Below, piece by piece: positions 47,530-57,523 of a DNA stretch of 64,000 bases. Position 1 is the first letter of the stretch. Each line of letters begins with the position of its first letter. The notes beneath the pieces were generated by a model. That model had not been told where the DNA came from and did no database searches. It saw only the letters and a program-made list of their open reading frames with translations. Source of the DNA: Pycnococcus provasolii (taxonomy: Eukaryota > Chlorophyta > Pseudoscourfieldiophyceae > Pseudoscourfieldiales). The translations under genes were made by a program, and so were the position numbers. The stretch is taken from the NCBI GenBank assembly GCA_049487715.1, contig CP150586.1, forward strand, positions 62,001 to 126,000, written 5' to 3'.

Positions 47530-48441
47530 ATGGCGAACATGCTTTTCTTGCTACGAGGTGTCTCAAGTGTGCGCAACTGTGTGTATACCACTCCATTTTC
47601 CAGTGCGCAGATGGTAGTGCGTGCTTCATCAGCATCGGCATCCTCAGGGGCGGGGTTCTCTTCTTCGGCCTTCTCCGGCTTCAATCAGGGCGCACATACA
47701 CATTTTCTTGGGAGGCGCCATGACTCGTCTCAAGAGTCATCGATTGCACCGGTGTCTCAACAATCACCTCAGCTCGTGAATATTCCTTTTGCTGCACAAG
47801 CACAAACACGCCGGAGCTACGGCGAACTCGCCTCGTACCCGCCAACCGTTCCCGTGAACGTTGACGCTGCACTGAAAAACCCATCCAACATCATCGACTA
47901 CGACGACAGCAACCACGAGAGGTTCCCGCCGGGTGATCACAACAAGCGCGCATTCACGTACTTCGTGCTCACCGGAGGACGCTTCATCTACGCATCCGCG
48001 ATCCGCCTCGCCATTCTGAAGTTCGTCCTGTCCATGTCCGCTTCGAAGGATGTCCTCGCACTCGCAAGCCTCGAGGTGGACCTGAGCGCTATCGACGAGG
48101 GTAACACCGTCACCGTGAAGTGGCGTGGTAAGCCAGTGTTCATCCGACACCGCACCGCGAAGGAGATTGAGAACTCCAACGAGGTGACGAAGGCTGAGCT
48201 GCGTGACGCTCAGCTCGACTCGGAGCGCGTCGTGAACCCGGAGTGGCTCATTGTGATTGGCGTGTGCACGCACCTGGGCTGCGTGCCTCTTGCGAACGCC
48301 GGCGAGTACGGCGGATGGTTCTGCCCCTGCCACGGGTCGCACTACGACGTCTCTGGCCGCATTCGCAAGGGCCCGGCGCCGTACAACCTCGAGGTACCGG
48401 ACTACAAGTTCCTCACCGACACGAACGTGCTCATTGGATAG
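47530..48441 (+). CDS. Mitochondrial Rieske iron-sulfur protein of cytochrome bc1
   Basis: 303 residues. A long leader starts [16 protein letters not shown] with Arg and Ser and no acidic residues early on, fitting mitochondrial import. The membrane anchor is near 145-170 ([21 protein letters not shown]). The Rieske fold carries both cluster loops, CTHLGC (Cys246, His248) and CPCHGSHYD (Cys265, Cys267, His268); the disulfide cysteines are Cys251 and Cys267-adjacent as usual for the family. [12 protein letters not shown] closes the fold. It transfers electrons from ubiquinol to cytochrome c1. The sequence is mitochondrial-type rather than the b6f PetC type. Confidence 0.96.
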   Translation: MANMLFLLRGVSSVRNCVYTTPFSSAQMVVRASSASASSGAGFSSSAFSGFNQGAHTHFLGRRHDSSQESSIAPVSQQSPQLVNIPFAAQAQTRRSYGELASYPPTVPVNVDAALKNPSNIIDYDDSNHERFPPGDHNKRAFTYFVLTGGRFIYASAIRLAILKFVLSMSASKDVLALASLEVDLSAIDEGNTVTVKWRGKPVFIRHRTAKEIENSNEVTKAELRDAQLDSERVVNPEWLIVIGVCTHLGCVPLANAGEYGGWFCPCHGSHYDVSGRIRKGPAPYNLEVPDYKFLTDTNVLIG

Positions 48442-48700
48442 ACAGAACATTGGGTAGAAATCTTCAAAATGCATTTGGCGGCGTGCATTGGTGGGCACAC
48501 GGGACGTTGTCTTTCTTCCAACCTACAAAGCTCATTTGAAAAAAAAGAAAAAGGAATTTATTACGTTAACAAAATTCTCCTTTTTCTTACGGCAAAAAAT
48601 CTATCAACACACAAAAGCAACAGTGCTTTTGTTTTGTTTTGGTTTGTTTTTTTTTCTTTTCGTTTTACCCTCTTCATCTTCTTCTTCGTCGTCGTCGACT
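48442..48700. other. Convergent 3' intergenic region
   Basis: T-rich (several T8-T10 tracts) between the Rieske and PRR stops, 259 bp apart. No telomere-like repeats. Confidence 0.5.
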
Positions 48701-50815
48701 TCAACTGGCAACTTGTTCGCCATCTGGAGGCGTGTCAACCTTCCTCCACTTCCCATCCTCAAATTTCCATCCCATCTTCTCAGCCTCCTTGAGCGCGGCG
48801 AGGTCGCTCGCCTTGACAAATTGGCCGCGTATCCGTGGTCTTGTCTCCGCAAGGCGCTTGCGGCTCTCGTAGCGCACTGTCTTCGTGTACGTTCTGTTCT
48901 TTCGCTTCTCCAGGTACTTTGTTACCGCCGCGCGTCGGCGCGTCTCGCGCTCCTTCGTCCATGCGTGCGGCACGACGCCCACCACCGCGCCGTCGGCATC
49001 GTGCTGGCCGAACGACGACAGTGCAGCTGCGAAGGGTGCGTTGAAGGCGGAAACTGCGCCGTTCATTGCGCCTGCGTCGTTGCCGGCGTGGCTGGCATTC
49101 AGCATGGGAAGTGTGGGTGGTACGAACGCGTTGAACACGGAGAACGCGCTCTGCGTCCTGCTCCTGCTGAGTCCATGTGCGAAGCCCTTGTTGGAGTTGA
49201 TGGTTCCCTCGATGATTTGCCGAAGTGCCAGTGGCAGTGCGTAGTGCACCGCCTCTGCATCCATATGGTCGTCGTCGTGGGCAGGCTGTTCTTCGCCCTG
49301 TTCAGGCTCCTCAGCCGCCGGTGCCTTGCCACGTTTCCTCTTCCTGTCCGCCGACATGGACAGTAGCAGCTCAGCGGTACTGTCCGTCGAGTTTCCCGCG
49401 CTTGGCGTGCGCGATCCATCTAATGCACCTTTCGAGGGTTTGCCTCCTTTCGACGAAGTTCTCATAATCTTCTTCTTGTTATGCGCAGGCACGAGTTCGT
49501 CCACCGGTGCCGTCATCACGGTTGCCGCGGCGGTGTTGCTTCCATCCTCTCCCGATGTCGAGGCGGGCGGAGCCGCCGCACCTGCCACTGCTGCTGCTGC
49601 TCCTTTATTGCGATGGTCGTTTTTGTCACCTGCCGCGTGCACCACATCCCTTGATCCGTCCGCGCCGTCGTCTTCGCGTTCGCGGTGCTGTTCGCTATGC
49701 CGTGTCTGTCGCCAGACGTGCTGCCAGAGATTTTTCAGCTCGTTCTTTCGAACGGGCTTAACGAGGAAGTCTGCTGCACCTAGCTTGAAGCACTGCATGA
49801 CTGTATCCTTGCTTTCCTGGCTTGACATGACAATCACGGGAACTTGCCTCCATGTGCTGCTGTGTGCGGGTTGTTTTTTGTTGTTTTTGTTGTCGTCGTC
49901 GTGGTTGTGGTCTCCTCCCACCGCCGTCGACGGCTGGTTTTTGAGTTCTTGCAGGAGATCAACACCGGACACTTCGGGCATGAGCACGTCGGAGAGCACG
50001 AGGTCGAACCTCGACGTCCTGAGCATTGCGAGCGCATCTCTTCCATTTTCGACGCTGACCACCTCGTACTCGCACGCCTCGAGGAGTTTGGTAACGATCA
50101 TGCGCGTCGTTGGTTCGTCCTCGGCGAGGAGAACGCGCATCTTTTTCGAGTTGTCGAGGAGTTGTTTTGACTGGGACTTTGCCGTCGACTGGGTCGTCTT
50201 GGCGGATCGCATCCGCCGGTCTTCCATGTCAGGATCACTGAAAGGTTCTTCGTCGAGGTCCTCCTGAAGGTGGTGGTCATCATCATCATCTTCATCCATG
50301 TCTTCTTCCAGGTCGTCGCCGTCGTCAGCGTCATCATCTTCCTCATCTGCCGAAAAAGACCCGGGATCCGAGCGCTGCTGCTTATTGTTGTTGGTGTTAT
50401 TATTGTGATTCTTATTGCGCCCAGAGCCACCACCACTAGCACTAGGAGGATTCGGGTTGTTGTCGTTGCCGTCTACAGCACTTAAAAGGTTCTCACGAGA
50501 CGAGCGTGCCGCCTTCAAAGCGACACGCGCGGATGCACGCACACCAGACTGCACCTGAACAGTGTTATTCGTCGCCATGACCTGCTGCTGCTTCTCTTGA
50601 GACTCCTCCAAAACAACACAGTCTCCTGAAGAACCAGCCATCATCATCGCGACGGTTTCTTCAGCAGGAGGCACTTCTTTCACAAGCAATGAGCCCGAAG
50701 CAGCCGCAGGTGCAGGAGCCAAGTCCATGGAGGGAGCAGGGGCAGGAGCAGCTAAAGCACCACCAGGGGGTGGAGCCAAGCCAGCAGGAGGCAACACAGA
50801 CGAGGTGTCCGCCAT
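48701..50815 (-). CDS. Receiver + CCT clock-type regulator (TOC1/PRR family)
   Basis: 704 residues from ATG 50815 (MADTSSVLPP). A disordered leader with Asn/His and acidic runs precedes the receiver domain at ~226-370: MRVLLAEDEPTTRMIV, phosphoacceptor Asp276 in LVLSDVLMPEVSG, Ser in VIVMSSQES, and Lys353 in FLVKPVRKNEL. All canonical phosphotransfer residues are present. A Ser/Lys-rich linker includes KRKRGK. The CCT domain is at ~627-670 (RRAAVTKYLEKRKNRTYTK, VRYESRKRLAETRPRIRGQF). CCT domains bind DNA with NF-Y-type partners. In green algae and plants this architecture is the TOC1/pseudo-response-regulator clock component. Confidence 0.95.
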   Translation of the reverse strand: MADTSSVLPPAGLAPPPGGALAAPAPAPSMDLAPAPAAASGSLLVKEVPPAEETVAMMMAGSSGDCVVLEESQEKQQQVMATNNTVQVQSGVRASARVALKAARSSRENLLSAVDGNDNNPNPPSASGGGSGRNKNHNNNTNNNKQQRSDPGSFSADEEDDDADDGDDLEEDMDEDDDDDHHLQEDLDEEPFSDPDMEDRRMRSAKTTQSTAKSQSKQLLDNSKKMRVLLAEDEPTTRMIVTKLLEACEYEVVSVENGRDALAMLRTSRFDLVLSDVLMPEVSGVDLLQELKNQPSTAVGGDHNHDDDNKNNKKQPAHSSTWRQVPVIVMSSQESKDTVMQCFKLGAADFLVKPVRKNELKNLWQHVWRQTRHSEQHREREDDGADGSRDVVHAAGDKNDHRNKGAAAAVAGAAAPPASTSGEDGSNTAAATVMTAPVDELVPAHNKKKIMRTSSKGGKPSKGALDGSRTPSAGNSTDSTAELLLSMSADRKRKRGKAPAAEEPEQGEEQPAHDDDHMDAEAVHYALPLALRQIIEGTINSNKGFAHGLSRSRTQSAFSVFNAFVPPTLPMLNASHAGNDAGAMNGAVSAFNAPFAAALSSFGQHDADGAVVGVVPHAWTKERETRRRAAVTKYLEKRKNRTYTKTVRYESRKRLAETRPRIRGQFVKASDLAALKEAEKMGWKFEDGKWRKVDTPPDGEQVAS

Positions 50816-51964
50816 GAACACAACACTAGCTAACTCGAAGGCACTCCAAGGCGTTTGTCGTTGATTGGGGGGGGGGCGTACACTCAGGAGGGCCGCACAT
50901 ACCCTTGAAAAACCAGCACTCTCCTCTCCCCCCTTGGCCCCGGGACCGGGGGGAGAAGACGTCGCCCTCCCCGGAGCAAAACGAATCTACGGCCACTAAT
51001 CCCTCTCAGAGGGGAGGAGCAGATTGAGATATTTATCTCCCCACCTATTACCATAGGGACCCGGCGACGTCAGCCTTGCTTTCAGGAGCTTGAAGGAGGC
51101 CTTGGGAGCATCAGAGGATCCCTGGGATTCGCTAGGGTTACGGGTGGGGTAGGTTAGGGTTGTAAGTTAGGGCAGCAGTTGGGGTTCTCAGGAATCTGGA
51201 ATCTGGAATTGTTTCCCCAAGGGGAGATGAGATGTTATTTCCCCTTGGTTACCCAAGGAGTTTCTAGGGGTTTGGAAATTAGACACACGGGTCATGCTGA
51301 CTTTCGCTCACCTTTCCTAATTCCTAGCAATGATAGGGCTCCTCCTTTCGTCAAAAGTCGCCTCGCCGTTAAAGGCACAGTCTAGGTAGTACTACTCGAG
51401 TGTATTTGTCGGCATCCGCGGGCTTGAGCCTGTGGACTGGATGGACACTTGGGCAGAGCATTTCACATTTCTACAGGAGCCTGTGAGGTGAACTGCTTTC
51501 TTTCCAGTTCGATGTTCCAGTTCTCCAACAAAGGGGGTCGACCAGGACTCCTGCACCTTGCACTGTTCTTGCCTGATCGATCCGTGCCTAACCTTAGACT
51601 AACGCCGTGTTCAGGGAAAAGCTGGTCAAGTGTTTAGGGGTGTTTTTTCGCTGTGCTCGGTGATCGAAGTTCTCGGCACCCAACGACTCGTCCCTCCAAC
51701 GCCAACGTTAATTTTGCTCCTCGGCTTCGACTCTCCGACGACAGGTTGCCGAAGAAGTGGGCCTCTCTTGTCGGCCGGCCATCACACACACATTCTCAGA
51801 ACGCTCCCTTCCCTGACGTTTCTTATCGGACTTTATTAGCGGCCGGCCATACCCTTAGAGGAGTATATAAATACGTGCTTTTCGAGGAAAAGTGCACGCT
51901 TCATCTTAAGGCCTTCTTAAGGACTACCTCAGATATCACCACATTATTATCACAGACCATAATC
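50816..51964. other. Divergent intergenic region
   Basis: Between PRR (minus) and the TerD-MORN gene (plus). It has a G9 run near 50868, degenerate telomere-like sequence at 51134-51180 (TTAGGG, TTACGGG), two copies of CGGCCGGCCAT (51771, 51839) and a TATA box. No gene seen. Confidence 0.5.
51864..51873 (+). promoter_or_regulatory. TATA box for the TerD-MORN gene
   Basis: TATATAAATA about 92 bp before the ATG at 51965, just after a CGGCCGGCCAT repeat and ACCCTTAG. Confidence 0.5.
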
Positions 51965-54587
51965 ATGGCGGACGATGCTCCTGGGAGGGGGGGGAACCTC
52001 TTGAAGAGCCGACTTCGGTTCCCGTTGAGGTGGAGCGCGGGCAGGTGTTCGGCGTGCGCATGAACTACGAAAAACTCTCCTTTGGTGCACTCTGGCACTC
52101 GGACGTACGTCTTTTTTCCCTCCTTTTTTTTTTGCATGTTCATAAATGGATGTTTTGGGACGACTAACCTTGTACTCACACGTATATACACATCTTCCCT
52201 TTTTCACATACCTCTGCATGCGTGCATGCATGTATAATATATTACATATTTTGTAGTCCGGTGCAGAGCTTGACTTCGACTTCGCGTGCTGCATGTTCGC
52301 GGAAGATGGTACGCTCAAAGATGCCGCGTACTTCGGCTCCATGTCCTCGTTCGGTGGCGCGATTCGACACATGGGTGACGACAAGAGCGGATTCGGCGCG
52401 GCGGAGGAGGACGACGAGGTCATCAACGTCTACCTCGCCAAGGTGCCCGCAGATATCACCACCATCGTATTCGTCGTGTGCGCATCGCCAGAAGACACAA
52501 ACCCTGTGACGCTCTCGACGCCGGACAAGCTCGGCATCAGCCTCTACGGATACGGCGAAAAAATTGGCGACGAGCACGAGGTTGTCATCAAGGGTGGCAT
52601 CGACCTCAAGAAGTGGCTCAAGGAGGACTCTTCCCAGAGCTGCCTCATGCAGACGCTGGCGCTGCACCGCACGCTCAACGGGTGGAACGTGCACACGCTG
52701 CTCACCGAGCACGAGGGGACGACGTGGGGCGACATCATACCCGACATGAAGTTCGCAATCAAGGACCTGCCCATGATGAAGATGGACGACGTCGAAATCG
52801 ACATCTTCGAGCGCATCTCCATCGCGCGCAAGTTCGAGGACAACGTCCTCGACGACCTCGCGAACAACCAGGCTGTGGGAGCTCCGCCGGCAGACGAGAA
52901 GCGCCGCGTGCGCAAAGTTCGCGTCGACATCGGATGGCGACTCGCGGAGGACGAAACGGCCAAGGTGGATCTCGACCTCGGCGCCATCTTCTACAACCCG
53001 TCCGGAGAGGAGACGGCGCGCGTCAGCTACAAGTCCAAGGAGGTTCCTGGAGGCACGCTGCTCGGCGACGATCGCAAGGGAAGCGCCGCCGACCACGGAA
53101 TGAGCAAGGGATTCAACGTGAACGAGTCGATCGAGATCGACTTTGAGAACGTTCCCGACGAGACGAAGAGCATCGTCTTCTGCATCACCAACTACACCGA
53201 TACGGGATTCTCGACGCTCGAGAACTGCCACGCGCGCTTCGTCGACATCACGGACGAGGAGAACGAGAAGGACCTATGCATCATGAACATCGAGACGGAC
53301 CTCGAGGTGAAGCTTCCGCCGCCGCCGGCACCGGAGGGCGAGGAGGGCGAGGCGGCGACCGAGGAGGCTGCGCCGGCGCCGGCGGAGGGCGAGGAGGTGG
53401 AGGAGCCTCACAACCCGATGAAGGACAGCACGGCGCTGATCGTCGCAAAGCTCTACAAGGAGTTCAAGGACAGCGCGTACTGGAAGTGGCGCAGGAGCGG
53501 CTACACCGACCTCTCGAGCATGGTGGGAGACGGCAACCTCAAGGGGGCGATGGAGTTTGCCAACACGCTCAAGTCCGCCGACGACTACGCCAAGGCGCTT
53601 GAGGCTGATGCGAAGAAGGACGACGCGGTCGAGGCTGCGGCGGAGGCGACTGGCGAGGACACGGCAGCCGCGCTTGCGAAGGCGGAGTTGGATTCCAAGT
53701 TCCAGTGGCGCTTCCGCAGCCTTCAGATTTACTGCCAAGGGCAGACCATGGAGGACACGGCGAACGACATGATCAACGCCGGTCTCTACGAAGGGCGTCA
53801 CGACGCGCAGGGACGCCGCCACGACAAGCGCGCCAAGTGCACGTTCCCCAACGGCGACTCCTTCTTCGGCGAGTACTACCGCGACCTCCGCCAGGGCCTC
53901 GGCGTGTACGTTTGCATCAACTCGGCCATCTACTGCGGGTACTACATGAACAGCCTTCGTCACGGCGCGGGCCTGATGTCGTTCCCCAACGGCGACGTGT
54001 ACCAGGGCGACTTCAAGCGCGACAAGTCTGATGGAAAGGGAGTGTACTACTATGCTGATGGAACGGTGTACGCGGGCATGTACAAGGAGGGCTTGAAGCA
54101 CGGCGAGGGCGTCATCAAGTACCCCGGCGGCGCGATTCTGCAGGGTCTTTGGTACAAGGGCCAGCTCGAGGGTCCGGGCAAGTTCGACGCGACAGGCTAC
54201 ACGTACGAGGGCACGTACACGCAGGATTGCCCGGACACCGCGGCGACGTTCCGCTGCGACTTGAACTTGGGCAAGCCGAAGTACCCGTCGTGCCGCGCGT
54301 TCATCCACAAGGATGTGACGCTCAGTGCAAATGGCGGCGCATACGCCGGAGCGCCACCTCGGCCGGCGTCTCCGGAGCCCGTCCCTGAGGGCGAGGAGCC
54401 TCCCCCTCCTCCTGCAGAGGAGGACCTGCCCGTCGTTCCTTCCGCGGGCAAGGGTTGGTCCGGCCTGTCGTACACGGCTGGCGTCGCGATCGAGAATGGC
54501 GCGGTGCTCGAGCGTCCTCCTCCTGCGTTCACGGGTGCCCACGACCGCTTCCTGGCGACGGTGCTCGTAACAGGGTCGGCAAAATGA
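51965..54587 (+). CDS. TerD-TerD-MORN repeat protein (two exons, one apparent frame break in exon 1)
   Basis: Exon 1 is 51965-52104, exon 2 is 52257-54587. The ATG frame of exon 1 hits a stop, but one extra G in the G8 run at 51987-51994 gives an open frame through VFGVRMNYEKLSFGALWHSD into exon 2. The first TerD-like domain follows (ELDFDFACCMFAEDG, FGGAIRHMGDD, EDDEVINVYLAKVPADITTI), a second, more divergent one (KVRVDIGWRL, VDLDLGAIFYNPSGEE, SIVFCITNYTD), then an Ala/Glu/Pro linker and helices. Five or six MORN repeats come near the C-terminus (YYRDLRQGLGVYV, YMNSLRHGAGLMSFPNGDVY and so on). TerD domains bind Ca2+; MORN repeats bind lipids or scaffold axonemal complexes. Total ~823 residues. 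Axonemal role is inference. Confidence 0.85.
52105..52256 (+). other. Spliceosomal intron of the TerD-MORN gene (152 bp, phase 0)
   Basis: Donor GTACGT, acceptor ATTTTGTAG, with T-rich and AT-rich interior. It joins HSD to SGAELDFDF within the first TerD domain. Confidence 0.88.
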
Positions 54588-54980
54588 GCGTACATACTTG
54601 TATGTACTTTCCAGGGTAAAGTTTCACAGTTGCTAAAAATTTCCAAAAAACTGCATACATGCATACATGCATACATAATAAGCAGACAACTCGAGTCCCT
54701 GGATGACTCGCCCAAATAGCTTACCTGATTTCCCCATCCATACACATTCCTGACAATAATGATCCTAAGGTACCCTAGTCGCTCATGAAGTCTCGCAAGC
54801 ACGCACAGCACGCAGGAGGAGTGAGCGACGCGTGCTGTGCGTGCTGAGGTGAAAAAAAAAGTCAAAACCAGGTTACTTTAGATGGACAAATTTTTGATTG
54901 CTTGGGGATCCGTCTGTTGCCTGTGGTTTCAATTCGGATGAATCGATTTCGGGGTTGAAATTTTTTTTCAGTTTCTCCCC
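54588..54980. other. Intergenic, with CATACATG units
   Basis: Four CATACATG-type octamers at 54649-54678, then no distinct motif. No telomere-like array. Confidence 0.5.
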
Positions 54981-56042
54981 ATGGCGGGTCGCGGCGTCGT
55001 CGGCGTTGCCACCCACGGCGGTGGCGCTGCCTCTAGCGCTTCCTCGTGCCTGTGCGTGTGCTTCGAAGTCTCGCTCGCGCTCCTGGCCTCTGCTACGCAA
55101 CCCCTAGCCTCATCTTCCGATCACTTAGCATCCTACGTGCACGCGCTCCTGGCGTTCATGGAAGCCTTCCTGCTCGTCGAGCCGGCGAATCGGGTCGCAC
55201 TGCTCGCATGCACACCAAGAGGATGCGAGTGGGTGTTCGAGCCTACAGGCACGCACGGTGGAGAGGACGGGAGTGATGCGAGTGAGACGACAACGCCACT
55301 GTTTCCTGAGGAGGTGCCCGTTTGTGGTCTGGGTGAGGGTGTCTCACTTGCTGAGATCGTCACGAGGCGGCTCGCGCAGCTGGAACGCAGTGGCGCGCTC
55401 GACGAGCCGCGAACGCCGAGCCTTGCGGGGGCACTCGCACGCGCCGTCAGCTATGTGCACTCACAAAGACAGAGGTGTCTCATGCGTGCTGCCGCCGCGG
55501 CGGCGGCGGACGGCAACGCAACGAACCTGCTGAAGAGCGACTCCGCGGAAGCTGCGCCAGGCATGCGCGACGCCAGTGCAGCACGCACGCCGCTCGTGCC
55601 ACGCGTGCTTTGCCTATTCGGCTCACCCGACGATACGAGCGCATTCAAGCCGACGATGAATGCGATTTTTGCGGCAGAAAGACACGGCATCGCGATTGAC
55701 ACGATTGCTGTTGGCGGTCGCGACTCGCCATATCTGCAGCAGGCTGCACACCTGACAAGAGGGAAGTGCACGACACTACCAAGCGCGCTGAGCGCGGAGC
55801 TACTCACATGCATGATCAACACGTACCTGCCTCCACCGCACCTACGAGCGAATCTCGAGGAAGGGGCGACGTCCGGCGTGGACTTCCGCGCATCGTGCTT
55901 TGCCACAAACACGCCTGTGGAACTAGGATACGTGTGCTCGATTTGCTTAGCCGTGTACCGCGACAAACGTACGAAGTGTATCGCGTGCGACAGCTCATTT
56001 GAACCTCAGTCGAACGCCAACGGTGGAACTGCGCCGGCGTGA
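54981..56042 (+). CDS. TFB4: TFIIH subunit TFB4/p34 (GTF2H3)
   Basis: 353 residues. A vWA-like domain covers residues ~20-280: HLASYVHALLAFMEAFLLVEPANRVALLA, LAGALARAVSYVHSQRQ, RVLCLFGSPDDTSAFKPTMNAIFAAE, ITVAVGG-like IDTIAVGGRD and YLQQAAHLTRGKC. The C-terminal C4 zinc finger has the family block GVDFRASCFATNTPVELGYV, then CSICLAVYRDKRTKCIACDSSF. TFB4 is in the TFIIH core, pairing with SSL1/p44 for transcription initiation and nucleotide excision repair. Stops of this gene and UBA5 are only 45 bp apart. Confidence 0.94.
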   Translation: MAGRGVVGVATHGGGAASSASSCLCVCFEVSLALLASATQPLASSSDHLASYVHALLAFMEAFLLVEPANRVALLACTPRGCEWVFEPTGTHGGEDGSDASETTTPLFPEEVPVCGLGEGVSLAEIVTRRLAQLERSGALDEPRTPSLAGALARAVSYVHSQRQRCLMRAAAAAAADGNATNLLKSDSAEAAPGMRDASAARTPLVPRVLCLFGSPDDTSAFKPTMNAIFAAERHGIAIDTIAVGGRDSPYLQQAAHLTRGKCTTLPSALSAELLTCMINTYLPPPHLRANLEEGATSGVDFRASCFATNTPVELGYVCSICLAVYRDKRTKCIACDSSFEPQSNANGGTAPA

Positions 56043-56087
56043 CGCTTGAACAACAAAGTAATTTTCTTACGTGTAACATGGATCGTA

Positions 56088-57257
56088 TTACGACAACCCC
56101 TTGAGCTGTGCGACTAGGTCGTCAACACTCGCATCCGTTTCCGCAACGTTGGCATCGCCACTCTCCTTTGGCGATTCGCGCTGAGGCATCGCAAACGTGA
56201 TGCCTTCGGAAACGTTCGGTGCCGCCGCGGATTCGTCGACGTCGTCGTCGTCGGCAACGCACTCAATCTTCCACTCGTTCTCCTCGTGCACGGGTTTTGC
56301 CGCCTCGGCAGCAGCTGCCGCCGCCGCCGCCTCCTCAGCCGCCTTTAGCTTCGCCACTTGAACGGGTGACACCATGAATGCCTTGTATTCCTGCTGCCTT
56401 CGTCTGCATATGCTATTTCTGCACTCGAGGTTAGCGCCAACCGCCATCGTCGGGAAGAAGTCTTTGAGCGCATTGTATCCAACGTAGCTCGCCACCTCTC
56501 CAAATCCGAGCATGTACTTGAGCGCGTTCTGCACAAGCATGGCGGCGACGAGTCCCATGGTCGTCGGCAGAGACGCGGCGCACACCCCTTCGCGTTTGAG
56601 CGTGCGTTCGTCGATTCCACTTGCGACGACGAGTGGTGGAACGCACTCGAAGCACGCGTTTTCTCCCGGAACGAGTTTTTGTATGTGTCCGCTGACTGCG
56701 TCCTCGGAAACGCCAGACTCGAACCACGTCTGGTTAAGTTCGAGGCACGCCTGGTTGACGGTGATTCGCGCCTCGTAGTTGTCAACGCAGCTGAGCACGA
56801 GGTCGACGCGGCTTCGACGTGGTACTGACGACGACGCGTCTTTAACGTCGCGAGGTTCGCAGAGGCTGTCGAGGAACGCCTCGAATCCCGACGTCGTCGT
56901 GACATTCAGGTTAAACTGTTCAATCGCAACATCCGGGTTAATTTCCGTCAGTGTTCGCGATGCCGCTTCCGTTTTAAACAAGCCTGCATGTTCCGGTTTA
57001 TAGAAAAGCCGATTCATATTCGCCAACTCCACGGTATCATAGTCGTAGAGAAGAAGTCGTCCGATTCCACATCGCGTGAGCATTTCCGAAGCGACGGATC
57101 CCACACCCCCGACACCAACGACGGCAACACAGCATTGCCTAATATGTGTGTAGTTGGAAACGATACCCATACGCTGGAGCGCCATGAGACGACTGTACGG
57201 ATTACTGTCAGTAACGACACTGCTCATGACGCGACGCGCATCGTCGGCAGCCGCCAT
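56088..57257 (-). CDS. UBA5: UFM1-activating enzyme UBA5
   Basis: 389 residues from ATG 57257; human UBA5 has 404. ATP-binding GVGGVGS (~48-54), DYDTVELANMNRLFY (adenylate site), SCVDNYEARITVNQACLEL, the first zinc pair CFEC (202, 205), catalytic Cys226 in REGVCAASLPTTMG, and the second zinc pair in CRNSICRRR. The tail retains the UFM1/ATG8-interacting segment (EWKIECVADD), an ITFAMP element and the UFC1-binding end VDDLVAQLKGLS. It adenylates UFM1 and passes it to UFC1, part of ER-ribosome quality control. Confidence 0.96.
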   Translation of the reverse strand: MAAADDARRVMSSVVTDSNPYSRLMALQRMGIVSNYTHIRQCCVAVVGVGGVGSVASEMLTRCGIGRLLLYDYDTVELANMNRLFYKPEHAGLFKTEAASRTLTEINPDVAIEQFNLNVTTTSGFEAFLDSLCEPRDVKDASSSVPRRSRVDLVLSCVDNYEARITVNQACLELNQTWFESGVSEDAVSGHIQKLVPGENACFECVPPLVVASGIDERTLKREGVCAASLPTTMGLVAAMLVQNALKYMLGFGEVASYVGYNALKDFFPTMAVGANLECRNSICRRRQQEYKAFMVSPVQVAKLKAAEEAAAAAAAAEAAKPVHEENEWKIECVADDDDVDESAAAPNVSEGITFAMPQRESPKESGDANVAETDASVDDLVAQLKGLS

Positions 57258-57338
57258 TATTGCCAGTTCAGCGAAGTTGTGAGTTGTCGTCCCAATAATA
57301 ATGAGGGAAACGCCGGAGAGGGAGAAGGAGAAGGAGTA

Positions 57339-57465
57339 GGTTAGGGTTGTAAGGACAACTAGGGTTACCACTCGGGTTACTCCGGGGTTAGGGTTGTACT
57401 GTAAGGGGTCCACTACGATAGGCTACATACAGGTTAGGGTTACAGGTTAGGGTTACCCTACAGTT
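57339..57465. repeat. Degenerate TTAGGG array
   Basis: Units such as GTTAGGGTTGTA, GGTTAGGGTTACAGG and TTCGGGTT, starting ~80 bp upstream of the UBA5 ATG. Confidence 0.85.
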
Positions 57466-57523
57466 CGGGTTTTACGATAGGGGTCCACTAGCAAGTAGCA
57501 AGGGCTACAGAAAAGGGGAAGAA

